Source: Bin5 sp965261695 (GTDB lineage: Bacteria; Chloroflexota; Anaerolineae; Caldilineales; Caldilineaceae). Taken from it: DNA of 64,000 nt. The notes under the pieces were generated by a model. It made no database searches. It worked only from the letters and a program-made list of their open reading frames with translations, and was not told where the DNA came from. Made by a program: the position numbers and the translations under genes. Shown here in pieces: positions 35,584-44,661 of the stretch. Each line of letters begins with the position of its first letter. Position 1 is the stretch's first letter. The stretch lies in assembly GCA_965261695.1 (NCBI GenBank), contig OZ253474.1, positions 62,001 through 126,000 on the forward strand. Direction: 5' to 3'.

Positions 35584-36639
35584 TTACCAACTGTCCGGAT
35601 CAAGTCCCAGTATACGCCCCTCCTGGCAGATGGCAGCCCAGGTGGTCTCGTCGATCTCAATGCCGCTGCTTTCCTTACGCTGCGCGCTGCGAAACTCCGG
35701 CTCGCCCGGCGCCAGAATCTCCGTGAACCCGGGCGCAAGCCGACTCGACTTGACGTGTTGAAGCAGCGCCTCTACCTCCTCGTAGTAGGTAGAAAGCTCG
35801 GTGAAGTGCTCAATGCTATAGACCGTAAAGAGGACGCCGTTGCTGTGCATCGTGCGCGACCCGGCCGCGCAGCCCTCACCGCTGAGCGCGCCGCCCAGCA
35901 ATTCTACCATAAGACTCAAGCTATAGCCCTTATGGGCAACGACGCCTCCCATAGGCAGGATGGCACCCGGCGGATCTGCCCTGAAGTCGTTCGGATCGGT
36001 CGTCGGGTTGCCCTGCCCGTCGATCAGCCAGCCTTCCGGCACATGAACGCCCTGGTTGATGGCAACGCGTACCTTGCCCTCCGCCACCACAGACGTCGTC
36101 ATGTCGACCAGAATCGGGTCGGCTTCCGGGCGGGGCGCGGCAAAGGCGATCGGGTTGGTGCTAAGGCGGCCTTCCAGCCCGCCGAATGGCGCAATCTGGT
36201 AGCCAAGGCGTCCTGCGTTGACGAACGCAAGCCCGATCATGTTCTTCTGGCGCGCCGCCATCAGCGGATAAGCGCCCGCGCGACCTACATGGCTTGTGTT
36301 GCGCAAAGTTACCGTGGCAAGACCATTTTGGCGGGCTTTCTCGATGGCCAGATTCATGGCGAAGGTTGCGCCAACCTGTCCCAGCGCGCCGCCCGCGTCC
36401 ACGACCGCGGTAGACGGCTTGTCGCGCACCACTTCGGGCGTAGCACGCGGCTGGAAACGTCCCTCGCGGATCGCCCGCGTATACTCATAGTAACGAATCG
36501 CGCCATGCGAGTCGTGGCCGAACAGGTTCGACTCAACCAAGTGGTCAACCACGGCGCGGGCGTCTTCGGCTGTGCAGCCGGACGCTTCGAACAACTGATA
36601 GCCGATTTCGCGCAATCTGCTGGGGAGGATGTTAGGCAT
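35584..36639 (-). CDS. Malate/L-lactate dehydrogenase family oxidoreductase (Ldh_2)
   Basis: A 351-residue NAD(P)-dependent dehydrogenase of the YlbC/ComC/AllD family, which has its own fold distinct from Rossmann LDHs. The catalytic His lies in LFGHDSHGAIRYYEY. Further conserved stretches are VRNT-like TLRNTSHVGRAGAYPLMAA, IAPFGGLEGRLSTNPIAFA and GGVVAHKGYSLSLMVELLGG. Substrates in the family include malate, L-lactate, ureidoglycolate and 2,3-diketogulonate. It is the first gene of the corrinoid cluster strand, 73 bases from the UroD-like gene, so it may process the demethylated product. Confidence 0.9.
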   Translation of the reverse strand: MPNILPSRLREIGYQLFEASGCTAEDARAVVDHLVESNLFGHDSHGAIRYYEYTRAIREGRFQPRATPEVVRDKPSTAVVDAGGALGQVGATFAMNLAIEKARQNGLATVTLRNTSHVGRAGAYPLMAARQKNMIGLAFVNAGRLGYQIAPFGGLEGRLSTNPIAFAAPRPEADPILVDMTTSVVAEGKVRVAINQGVHVPEGWLIDGQGNPTTDPNDFRADPPGAILPMGGVVAHKGYSLSLMVELLGGALSGEGCAAGSRTMHSNGVLFTVYSIEHFTELSTYYEEVEALLQHVKSSRLAPGFTEILAPGEPEFRSAQRKESSGIEIDETTWAAICQEGRILGLDPDSW

Positions 36640-36695
36640 AGCGTTCCTATTTTACTTCACTTTGGGAAACTTGTGCGAACAGAGATGTGACCAAT

Positions 36696-38180
36696 TTAAC
36701 TTTCGATCTCCTCCTGCCGCTCTGGATCAGCGATGGCCGGTCGGGCTGGCGCGTCGCTCACTCCTTCGGCAACCGGCTGGCCATTGGCTCGCGCCAGATG
36801 TGTTCCCAATTGGCGTCTGGCCTCGCCCAGATCGGCGCTCTCCAGATAGTCCTGCACCTCGCTGAGTGTAAAGCTCCTTTCCTCCTCAGGCATTGGCAGA
36901 GGCAGCTGCACTGGATCCGGCACGACTGGAACGATGCGCGTGACTACCTGCGGTTGAACGCTGCTATCGGGAACAGAACGCGTTGTCATGTGGGCAAAAA
37001 GAAGATGCGCCAGAATGTGCGAGTGGCTGATGAAGACGGGGGAATGGGTGTTGCAAAGCGCCTGCCGCAAGGGCAACTCCGTTTGGTCGGGGTCCGAAAA
37101 GTCCGTTGCCAGGTCCTTCAACAACCGGGTCAGACTTTTTAGGCGAGAGGGATGGACGCTGCTTTCCGGCTCCTCGATGCAAAGGAGACCCTGGTGAGCA
37201 GGATCGTGCCTGAGTGTGACAAGGGCCAACATGCGCAGTGTACCGTCAGAGAGAACCCGGGACGGGAAACGCCGTCCATCGGTCATTTTCACCCAGACTG
37301 AATTGCGCTCTTGCAGTCGATCCTCTTCCACTTCGACCTGCAACACGCCGGGAACAAGGTCGGCCAGATCGCTGGAGACATCGGCCAACAACGTCGGGTC
37401 GGTCATGCTCATGCGCGCCAGCACATTGGGCAGGTATCTGCCGTCGGCGGCGAGTTTCGCGGGGGCGGTCATCGGGCTGGGCTGACGCAGATTTGCGGGA
37501 TTGGGATGCATAAGGCACCATGCTTTCATCTCTTCAGCCACAGCAAACGCATGAGGGAATCCGGTGTTTCGAATCCCGCTCAGCAGTGTCCGCTCCACGT
37601 CGCGGGCGACAACAGTTCGACCCCCGCTGTAGCCGTCCTGATGCAACAGAAGATTGGCTTTGTCGCCTTCACCCTGCGTGGAGATAAAGGGGGATGGCCG
37701 CCCGCCGGTCATCGCCGGTATCCAGGAGCCGCCGGTCTTCAGGCCAAAGGACTTCGTCCACCTGTCGCTGTGGCGGGGGATTGGCGTCAACTGTTCATGC
37801 TCCACGGCAATTCGGTCAAGTCCCAGATTGTCTTTTGTGCGGGCAATGACCAGTTCGTAGCGCATCCGGGGGTATGTCAGCTCTTGGCGCGTGCCCCAGT
37901 CGTCCTGCACGTGGTGATTGACCAACATCTCGACTGCCAGACACATACGGCTCGACGATCCCTCGTCCGCTCGAATTGTGAAAAGATCCCCCACCTCGCC
38001 CCGCATTTCTTGGAACGCCGACCGCAAATCCGAAGCGGCCAGACGACCCAGCAGGCGCAGCGCATCGAACAGATTGCTCTTTCCCGCTCCATTTGCGCCA
38101 ACGATGACCTGCAGAGGCGACAGGTCCAGCGAGAAATCCTGGAACGTCTTGAAGCCATCGAGTTCGATTCGGGTAATCAT
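36696..38180 (-). CDS. AAA family ATPase (AAA_21, RecF/SMC-like), solitary
   Basis: A 494-residue ATPase. The start MITRIELDGFKTFQDFSLDL leads to Walker A GANGAGKSN at about 28-36. The signature region is SRVLSDGTLRMLAL, Walker B is LLCIEEPESSVHP, and the switch segment is CNTHSPVFISHSH. The C-terminal tail of about 100 residues is acidic and low in structure. The ATG at 38180 is preferred to the one at 38192 because GGGGGAT sits ahead of it. No nuclease or TOPRIM partner is adjacent, unlike the pair at 20222. An extended -10 promoter lies 33 bases upstream. Function is unknown; DNA repair or defence is possible. Confidence 0.82.
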   Translation of the reverse strand: MITRIELDGFKTFQDFSLDLSPLQVIVGANGAGKSNLFDALRLLGRLAASDLRSAFQEMRGEVGDLFTIRADEGSSSRMCLAVEMLVNHHVQDDWGTRQELTYPRMRYELVIARTKDNLGLDRIAVEHEQLTPIPRHSDRWTKSFGLKTGGSWIPAMTGGRPSPFISTQGEGDKANLLLHQDGYSGGRTVVARDVERTLLSGIRNTGFPHAFAVAEEMKAWCLMHPNPANLRQPSPMTAPAKLAADGRYLPNVLARMSMTDPTLLADVSSDLADLVPGVLQVEVEEDRLQERNSVWVKMTDGRRFPSRVLSDGTLRMLALVTLRHDPAHQGLLCIEEPESSVHPSRLKSLTRLLKDLATDFSDPDQTELPLRQALCNTHSPVFISHSHILAHLLFAHMTTRSVPDSSVQPQVVTRIVPVVPDPVQLPLPMPEEERSFTLSEVQDYLESADLGEARRQLGTHLARANGQPVAEGVSDAPARPAIADPERQEEIES

Positions 38181-38212
38181 TGGATCCCCCACACCACTGG
38201 TCGGCGGCTTCC

Positions 38213-38221
38213 ATTATACCA
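38213..38221 (-). promoter_or_regulatory. Extended -10 promoter of the solitary AAA ATPase
   Basis: On the minus strand the sequence TGGTATAAT gives a perfect TATAAT with the TGn extension, 33 bases before the ATG at 38180. No good -35 box is visible, as is common for extended -10 promoters. Confidence 0.45.
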
Positions 38222-38577
38222 CAGAACATTTGTATAGGAGGGTCGCGCGCAGGGTGAAAATTCGCTATGACGGAGGTGTCATTTGGGGGAAACGCAGCCA
38301 TTGCACGCCGTGTTCTAGTTTGACCTTGCTTGTCAGCCGTTTGTCAGCTTCTGAACCGCGCGATGTCATCCTCACTCACATTCGTCCGCTATACTGAAAA
38401 GTATCACCCCGAGAAACACTCCAGACTTCGCGGTAAGGCGTCCAGAATCCACAACGCAAGCAGTTTCTACAGGACCAGGTCGTCTGCAAAGCAGAGTTTT
38501 CGACAACCGGGGGCCCGGTCGGCTCGGAATTCAGAGGTTGGAAGAGCAACAGTGTTCTGATAGAGGAGGTCGCAATT
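38222..38577. other. Intergenic region between divergent AAA ATPase and J-domain genes
   Basis: About 355 bases with no convincing gene. One short frame on the plus strand (38330-38560) is rich in Ser and Arg and resembles no protein I know. The last 20 bases hold GAGGAGG, the ribosome-binding site of the gene starting at 38578. Confidence 0.6.
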
Positions 38578-39825
38578 GTGATCAGGGTCATTCTCGCCAT
38601 CGTGGGATTCTTTACTTTGATTTTGATCTTTGCTGGTATGGTGGCGGTGATTCTGAAAGTCCTGCCTTTCGTCCTCGTTCTTGGAGTGATCACTTGGATC
38701 GCTGTCGCCTTTGCAAGGAACAATCCATTCCAACAAGGGAGGGAAAGCGAACCTTCGAGAACAGGGGCAGGAGCGAATTCAGGGACAAAGCAAACAGCAT
38801 CCCCAGGAAGGGAAAAAGGGCAGCGGCACGAGGCAGGAAGGAAGCGGCGTCAAGGGCAGCACCGATACAAATACTCCGATCCGGAGCAGGGGCGACCTGT
38901 TCATGGCAACCATTATGAGGTGCTGGGCGTAGACCCCAACGCGACGCGTGAAGAGATCAACAAGGCGTGGCGACGACTTGATTACGGGCAGCCTCTTCCT
39001 ATTGAGACTCGCAGGGCGTACTCTAAAGCGCACAGAATCCTCAGCGATCCGGAAGAACGACTCAAGTACGATGCCGAGCTACAGAGACTGAGACGCGAGA
39101 AGGAGCAGAAGCAACGTCAGGATCGGGAGCGAGAGGAAAAGCGGCGCCAGGAACAAGAGCAAAGCAGGCGCCGCGAGCGAAAACAAGAAAACTATCGAAA
39201 CGCTGGGAAACAGGAGACCCAGCCCTTTTCCGAGGCCTACTATGAAAGGCTGGGTGTTGAACTCACTTCAACGCAGCAGGAGATCAAGAGGGCTTGGCGT
39301 ACGTTCGCTCAACAGTGGCACCCCGATGTGTGCAAGCGTCCTAAGGCAACGATGGTTTTTCAGGCGGGCAGCGAGGCATACAGCGTCCTGAGCGATCCTG
39401 AAGAACGACGCAAGTACGATGCAAAATTGCAGAGAAGTCGTCGCGAACAGCAGGGGCGCCAGGACGAGAACCGGCATCCCAAGACTTGGCAAGGCAATGA
39501 GCAGGGCCGCAACTGGCACGCTCCTCAAAACGCCCGGCGCCGCCAGGGATCCGACGCGGCAAAGAATGCACAACAGAGCCGACAGCGACATTCCTGGAGC
39601 AATTCTGGGCGACTATTCACCGGAACGTGGACGAAAATCCAACGAGGTCCCCTGGCGGGCACATGGGGAGTGTGGATAGAATCACTCTACGTTAGGGAGG
39701 GCGAAAAAGCTATCGTCAGACGGCGAGATGGTAAGGTCGCACTGGTCGTGGTTATTCAGGTTCTCAGACGTTCCCTTGCCAACCGGGTTACCTTGTGCCG
39801 GGTTCAAAACATTGCTATGCCTTAG
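38578..39825 (+). CDS. Membrane-anchored protein with two J-domains, the first lacking HPD
   Basis: A 415-residue protein starting at GTG with GAGGAGG upstream. Two membrane helices fill residues 3-45. The first J-like domain (about 113-165: HYEVLGVDPNATREEINKAW) keeps the helix pattern and DPEERLKYD but has no His-Pro-Asp. A charged Arg/Glu/Gln-rich helix follows, then a second J-domain (about 220-280) with HPD at 248-250. The C-terminal 70 residues form a predicted beta-rich segment (GTWTKIQRGPLAGTWGVWI). J-domains recruit DnaK, and here the HPD copy could do so at the membrane. The HEPN gene 112 bases downstream is on the same strand. Confidence 0.82.
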   Translation: MIRVILAIVGFFTLILIFAGMVAVILKVLPFVLVLGVITWIAVAFARNNPFQQGRESEPSRTGAGANSGTKQTASPGREKGQRHEAGRKRRQGQHRYKYSDPEQGRPVHGNHYEVLGVDPNATREEINKAWRRLDYGQPLPIETRRAYSKAHRILSDPEERLKYDAELQRLRREKEQKQRQDREREEKRRQEQEQSRRRERKQENYRNAGKQETQPFSEAYYERLGVELTSTQQEIKRAWRTFAQQWHPDVCKRPKATMVFQAGSEAYSVLSDPEERRKYDAKLQRSRREQQGRQDENRHPKTWQGNEQGRNWHAPQNARRRQGSDAAKNAQQSRQRHSWSNSGRLFTGTWTKIQRGPLAGTWGVWIESLYVREGEKAIVRRRDGKVALVVVIQVLRRSLANRVTLCRVQNIAMP

Positions 39826-39937
39826 AGCCTGTCAGGCAGACAAGAATCGGAACGATTGCGCCAATGAAGAGAGGGTTCACAAGATCGACAATTCCAGAAT
39901 ACTGCGTCAGCATTCAGACGATGGAGGAGCACTGCTT

Positions 39938-40657
39938 ATGGCTGCCATTGACCGGCCCTACAAGGAAGCTCTTACCAATGCAATCGACATTTACCGGGAG
40001 GAGATGCGTGCCTTTCTCACCCGTTGCCTTCGACGCATTCCCGAACAAAGTGTAAGCGAAGCGATAAGGCAGGTGCTGAACGACCAACAGCTCAATGACT
40101 TCGACCGCAGCTTGCAGAAGAAGGGTGACTTGGAGTCGGCGATCGACGTGAGTCACTTCCCCTGACTGGTCCAGAACTTCTGGAGTGAAGTTTTCTCGAC
40201 TGAATTCAGCGAGGACAAACGGACGATTGTGAAGCAATTGCGGATGATAAAGAAGGCGCGAGACCAAGTGTCGCATCCCCCATACGGGCGAGACCTGGAT
40301 GGAGAGAGGACCAGGGAGCATCTGCGTCGAATTGCAAGAATTCTTGGAAGTATCAGAGCGGGACAAGCGCAGAAGGCAGTCGCCAGCATCTTGGCAAATC
40401 TGGATCGCGCCGGCGAAGAGTCGCGAGAAGCTGCCCAGAGGAGAACAAAGCAACAAGCGCAGGCAGGTTCCGCAAAAGCAAGGGTGAATTGGATGACCGG
40501 CGCAGCCGTGGGCGCCACTGCCCTCCTCGCCATCGCCGGTTCGGTAATCTCTTTTCTTGAGCTCGAAAAGTCGACCCCTGATCGTGACGGCAGCGCACGC
40601 CCGCCTCGGCGCGTAGAAACAGTCGCAAAACGAGGACGCCGGCCGACCGAAGGCTAA
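39938..40657 (+). pseudogene. Swt1-like HEPN protein with C-terminal membrane helix, interrupted by TGA
   Basis: The frame opens at an ATG preceded by ATGGAGGAG and runs to DVSHFP, where TGA occurs at 40163. It then continues in the same frame (LVQNFWSEVF) to 40657. Read through, the protein has about 238 residues. An N-terminal helical domain is followed by the HEPN signature R-x4-H (RDQVSH, residues 108-113) in KKARDQVSHPPYGRDL, a long helix, and a membrane helix near WMTGAAVGATALLAIAG. The pattern fits Swt1-type HEPN proteins, a group with RNase members. A single CGA-to-TGA change would explain the stop. Without readthrough the catalytic motif is lost. Confidence 0.65.
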
Positions 40658-40952
40658 GAATCAGAAAAAACGGCCATACCGGCGCCGTTAGCGCCCTTCC
40701 GGCTGAAAGAGCGCGACCCGGGATTAGGATGAGATTCTGGTTACCTCTTGTCCGAGATAGCGGAACCTGCTAGACCGACCTGCGCGACCTGCCGGACTGC
40801 CTGCCTCCAAAACCGGAATGCAGCCGGCTGCAACGACATGAACAGGGAACAAGATGACGAACAGTGATATTGTCGAAAGGGTACAATTGCCTGGCGATGC
40901 CCGCAGTGGGGGCGCCGCTTCTGAACGTAACTGGCCCGGCCTACGCCAGTTA
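40658..40952. other. Intergenic region with no visible gene
   Basis: About 295 bases between the HEPN gene and the convergent LysM gene. I see no coding frame with a ribosome-binding site, no tRNA and no clear terminator. Confidence 0.5.
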
Positions 40953-42479
40953 CTACCTTTTCTCCCACCAGACAGAAATCGAAGCCAACCCTTCGGCCTC
41001 GAAGTACTCGACTCGAATCGTGTGATTGCCCTGGCTCAGGTAGATGTCTCCGAATGACTGTGTGGCTGGATGGATGTTCCAGTCCGCCAAGACCAGAACA
41101 TCGTCCACATAGACCCGCGCCCCGTCATCCGCAAGTGAGAAAAAGCGATATGTGCCAGCCTGAAAGTGGCTGGTGGTCGTCCAGATAGCGCTGAAATTAT
41201 CGCTGGGGACCCCAGTGTCCGGATGGCCTGACTGCCAATCGAAACGGATGGATGCATCCTGTCGGTAAAGGACGGGAACGTCACTCAAGCTCCGGTTGTC
41301 ATAAAAGACGCCCGCCCACACGGCAGTCGCCTCTTCACCAACAGCAATATGTAACCTCCGCCCCAAGTAAGTGAGACCCGGATTCTGGATGTCAAAATCA
41401 AGGACCGCCCACTGGCAATTTCCTTCTTGAGGAAGGCTGTCCGTGTGGAAGTGCGCCATTTCCGAAATGCGGTCCCCGTCACTGTTTTCGATCCAGAACC
41501 ACCAGTCCCCTTCGCGGGGGCCGGACGCTTGAAGGATGTGCGTGAAAAGACCCGGAAAGGGTCCCTCCCCAGAAATCGTTCTGCCTACCACCTCCCCGTC
41601 CGGCTGCCAACTGAAGACCACCCGATAGCCGTTGACCGGCTGGCCATTCAACCGCACTGTGCCCCGCGCCCGTGTGCTGTCGGCATTGGGGTCGCAGCCC
41701 GCCACCGTTGCCCGGTTAGAGAGGCTGTTGGCTGTCCTGAGATCCTCAACAGAGACGCCATAGAGTGCCGCAATGCTGGCAAGGGTTTGGGCGGGTCTGA
41801 CGATGTGCAAGGATTGGTAGGCGGTGGAACCAGGACTGATGACAGCAGCGTTCCCGCCCACGGGAATGTGCAGCCTGCGCCCAATGTAGGTCAATTCCAA
41901 ATTCCGAATATCAAAGTCAATGACCGCCCTCTGGCATCTGCCCCTGTGGGGATATTCGTCCGTGTGGACGTAGGCCATTTCTGAAATGCGGTCCCCGGCA
42001 TCGTTTTCGATCCAGAACCACCAGTTCCCTTCCCGGGGACCGGAACCTCCAAGGATATGATTGAACTGGCCTCCCGCCTGGCCGCCCCCACCAGTAATCG
42101 CCCTGGCCACCACCTGCCCATCCGGCTCCCAACTGAAGACCACCCGGTAATCGTTGACCGGCTGGTCATTCAGCCGCACTGTGCCCCGCGCCTGTGTGCT
42201 GTCGGCATTGGGGTCGCAGCTCACAACAGTTGCGAGGTTGACAAGGTTATTGGATTCCCTCAACGCCTGAACAGAGACGCCATATAATTCGGCAATGCGG
42301 GCTAGGGAATCGCCGGGTTTGACAATGTGGAAGTAAGGGGAGTTTGGTTGCTCTTGGGGCGCTGCAACCGCCGACAGCGGGGACAAACACAATGACAGCA
42401 GGAACAATAGCAATATCGGAACTGCCTTCCATTTCGGCAAACGAACCCGTCTGAAAAGCGAATAATCCACAGGCATCAT
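40953..42479 (-). CDS. Secreted LysM protein with a domain inserted in each LysM and a C-terminal PA14-like domain
   Basis: A 508-residue exported protein with AGAGGAGG before the ATG. A signal peptide (basic start, then ILLLFLLSLCLSPLSAVA) is followed by two LysM units. Each begins normally (HIVKPGDSLARIAELYGVSV and HIVRPAQTLASIAALYGVSV). The closing strand (LTYIGRRLHIPV; LTYLGRRLHIAV) comes only about 110 residues later, after an inserted domain that starts CDPNADST and contains GPREG-x-WWFWIEN. The two units are tandem copies. The C-terminal 130 residues resemble PA14 (RFFSLADDGARVYVDDVLV, GNHTIRVEYFE). The protein probably binds cell-wall or surface glycans. Confidence 0.85.
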   Translation of the reverse strand: MMPVDYSLFRRVRLPKWKAVPILLLFLLSLCLSPLSAVAAPQEQPNSPYFHIVKPGDSLARIAELYGVSVQALRESNNLVNLATVVSCDPNADSTQARGTVRLNDQPVNDYRVVFSWEPDGQVVARAITGGGGQAGGQFNHILGGSGPREGNWWFWIENDAGDRISEMAYVHTDEYPHRGRCQRAVIDFDIRNLELTYIGRRLHIPVGGNAAVISPGSTAYQSLHIVRPAQTLASIAALYGVSVEDLRTANSLSNRATVAGCDPNADSTRARGTVRLNGQPVNGYRVVFSWQPDGEVVGRTISGEGPFPGLFTHILQASGPREGDWWFWIENSDGDRISEMAHFHTDSLPQEGNCQWAVLDFDIQNPGLTYLGRRLHIAVGEEATAVWAGVFYDNRSLSDVPVLYRQDASIRFDWQSGHPDTGVPSDNFSAIWTTTSHFQAGTYRFFSLADDGARVYVDDVLVLADWNIHPATQSFGDIYLSQGNHTIRVEYFEAEGLASISVWWEKR

Positions 42480-42717
42480 ATACCTCCTCTCTGAGGATCG
42501 ACTTGAGCTGTACGGATCAAAAAATGGACCGAAATCACAATGTCATCAGTGACTATTCGACCTCTTCACCCCCTTCAGATTGCCGAGGTCGCCACATCTA
42601 CTAGGAGTTGGCGCACTGGAACAATTCTCATTTGAACGCTGCTTTTCGGCGGCACGGCTGAGCCACGGCCACGATTTTAAGTTAATTTCGGAAAAAAGTC
42701 AAACCAATTTTTTGAAC

Positions 42718-43898
42718 GGGTGCATCCCAGATTACTGGGCGTCAAGTAAAGCCAAGCGGTTGAAGCAGCTGAGGCCAGGTTGGTCTGAGCAGAGTCATGC
42801 GTAGCGCTAGCAACGCTTGCGCGCCCCCGTTGCTCTTCTCATTCCCTTCTCCTCGTCCACGCTCTTTCATCCTCACAAAAGATTGGGATGCACCCAGGCA
42901 AGGGATTCGCCCGTCGGCGCTGAGCAGTTGCGCTGCGCTCTGCGCGCCCGCGCAACACGATTCAGAGCATCGCAATCACTTTATGTCCGCTCTATTTACA
43001 AAACGTACAAATTGCAGTTTAGGCACAAAACATACAAATCACGGTCCGAATGACGCTGTCGCAGTGCCGGCATTCACGCCTCGCGCGGGTGCATCCCAGA
43101 ATGGGGGCGAGATTGCGGCTATGTCCAGGTTTCTGAACCGCTTGCAGGCGATGTGAGGCGCGCCCATGTCAGGTGTGCATGTAAGCAGTTACGAGCGTTT
43201 GCATGCAGTTACGAGCGTTTGCGAGCGTTGGCGAGCGATGGCGAGCGCGCCAGGTCGCGTTTAGTCGCGTTTGGTCGCGCCAATTTTTTTTTGTGTCCGG
43301 GCACGTTTGGGCGTGTTCTGTCATATCTTGTCGTATCTTGTCGTCATTTCTCGTCATTTCTCGTCATTTCTCGTCCCAAATTTTTTTTTCCGGGTATGGC
43401 GGGAAACGGGCGGTTGCGGCACCGGTTGGGCAGGGAGGGCAGCAGTTTGCTCGGCATGGTTCCCGCGCCGGGTGCGGGATGGGCCAAATGATATGACACT
43501 TATTCTAAGCTGGCATACAGTTGCGGCAGGGCCGCGGCTGCGTTTGTTAATGTTCCGCACAATTGTACTACAAAATCGGGGAGTTTGCAGTTGCTGGGAA
43601 TTCCAGGGCGCATTTCAGAATGGGGGCGGGTTTGTGCCTTGCTCTGAAGGGCAGGACTCTCAGCAGTTGTCTGCACTGTGGTTGATGCAGTCAGTATGAT
43701 GGAGACAGTTGACGGCTGCGGCTCAGGCGGCGTCTTCATTCACAAGAATCAGCTGAACTGCGGTGCGATTGTGCCCACAGGCGACCTGCATCCGTCACAT
43801 CCTGGAGCAGTTCTTCAACAGGCACGGAAACCGAAACCGGCTGCGGGCGAGACAGCGGCGATCCCAGGAACACGTTCCTCTAAATTTGGGATGCACCC
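42718..43898 (-). repeat. Composite non-coding repeat, copy B (inverted copy of 16989-18159)
   Basis: About 1.18 kb, the reverse complement of copy A along its length. The ends carry GGGTGCATCCC at 42718 and its inverse at 43888-43898. Two more perfect copies, at 42885-42895 (inverse) and 43087-43097, split it into modules of about 168, 200 and 811 bases, matching copy A in order and size. The outer modules are each bounded by inverted 11-mers. Substitutions are scattered without codon periodicity. No transposase or conserved frame is present. The two copies are about 24.6 kb apart in opposite orientation. Confidence 0.8.
43181..43376 (-). repeat. Helically phased decamer repeats within composite repeat B
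   Basis: The same decamer families as in copy A, read on the minus strand: AAATGACGAG-type (three units), ACAAGATATG-type units not seen in copy A, an A tract, ACGCGACTAA-type (three units) and AACGCTCGCA-type units. The number of units differs from copy A, but the 10-base phase is kept. Confidence 0.75.
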
Positions 43899-44316
43899 TC
43901 TGGAGGCGTGATTCCAAAAAGGGGAGGGCCGCGTGTGCATGGCCATAATCGTGGCCATCCTTTGGCGTTCCCTCGGCAACTTTGTTACATTATGCCGTTT
44001 ACATGAACTATCGTTGTCGGGAATCTCTTGATGCGGCTGTTGCCAGAGCCATTAACGGCGACTGAGGGGGCTGAGAACGGGTCCAGGTGTGGGTGACATC
44101 GTGGTCATTTGGCCGGTCTGCCCAGGAATTTGTCTCTGGAGAAGTCGGGGCGCGGGCATCCCGTTACCCTTCCCTTCCTTTCCGGTTGTATTGCCAATGG
44201 CGAGACTGTAGTAGAATCTATCCCATTGATAGCAGAAGCCATTGATCTCGAGGTTGAGAGCATTCAGACGGACGAGGAATAGATCTCCACCGAAGTGCAG
44301 TGAGCTTGAACATCGC
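43899..44316. other. Intergenic region upstream of the binding-protein/vWA operon
   Basis: About 418 bases without a convincing gene. It holds a 7-bp inverted repeat, ATGGCCA and TGGCCAT around a 6-base spacer (43939-43958), which could be an operator. A weak promoter-like pair is seen near 44195-44216 (TTGCCA, 15 bases, TAGAAT). Neither is strong. Confidence 0.4.
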
Positions 44317-44661
44317 ATGAAGAACACATCATTCGCCGCGCCACGCCAAGGGCTGACCGGCGCAGTCTTTATGATAGGGCTGGCCATCCTCTTCGCGACC
44401 GATTGGATCTGGCCGGGGATTCTCGTGCTCGTCGGCGTCACCAGCCTGGTGGGGGCTTACATCGAACGCTCGCAACCTGACGAGGACGACATCCCCCTGA
44501 GAGTGGATTATCCTCTTGAAGACGCTCCGCCACTGGCAGTGCGCTTCGCGCCGCAGTGCGCCTCCTGTGGCGCGGCCACACCGCAGGAACTCCAGGATGG
44601 CTCGACGGCACAACTGGACGCAGTCTGCGGCTTCTGCGGCTCCCAGTTGGACCGGGCCTGA
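44317..44661 (+). CDS. Small membrane protein with a C-terminal zinc ribbon
   Basis: A 114-residue protein. Two closely spaced membrane helices (about residues 15-48, GAVFMIGLAILFATDWIW and GILVLVGVTSLVGAYI) are followed by an acidic cytoplasmic stretch and a zinc ribbon of two Cys-x-x-Cys knuckles (CASCG and CGFCG). The ATG at 44317 is preferred over an in-frame start at 44242, which adds only a basic tail. The stop overlaps the next start by one base, so translation of this gene and the binding-protein operon is coupled. Zinc ribbons of this sort usually mediate protein contacts. No family name is certain. Confidence 0.68.
   Translation: MKNTSFAAPRQGLTGAVFMIGLAILFATDWIWPGILVLVGVTSLVGAYIERSQPDEDDIPLRVDYPLEDAPPLAVRFAPQCASCGAATPQELQDGSTAQLDAVCGFCGSQLDRA

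Noticed and set aside
40163..40165. TGA in the HEPN gene as a selenocysteine codon
   Set aside because: The site has no Cys-like context and no hairpin just downstream, and related proteins would not be expected to have Cys there. A nonsense change is simpler.
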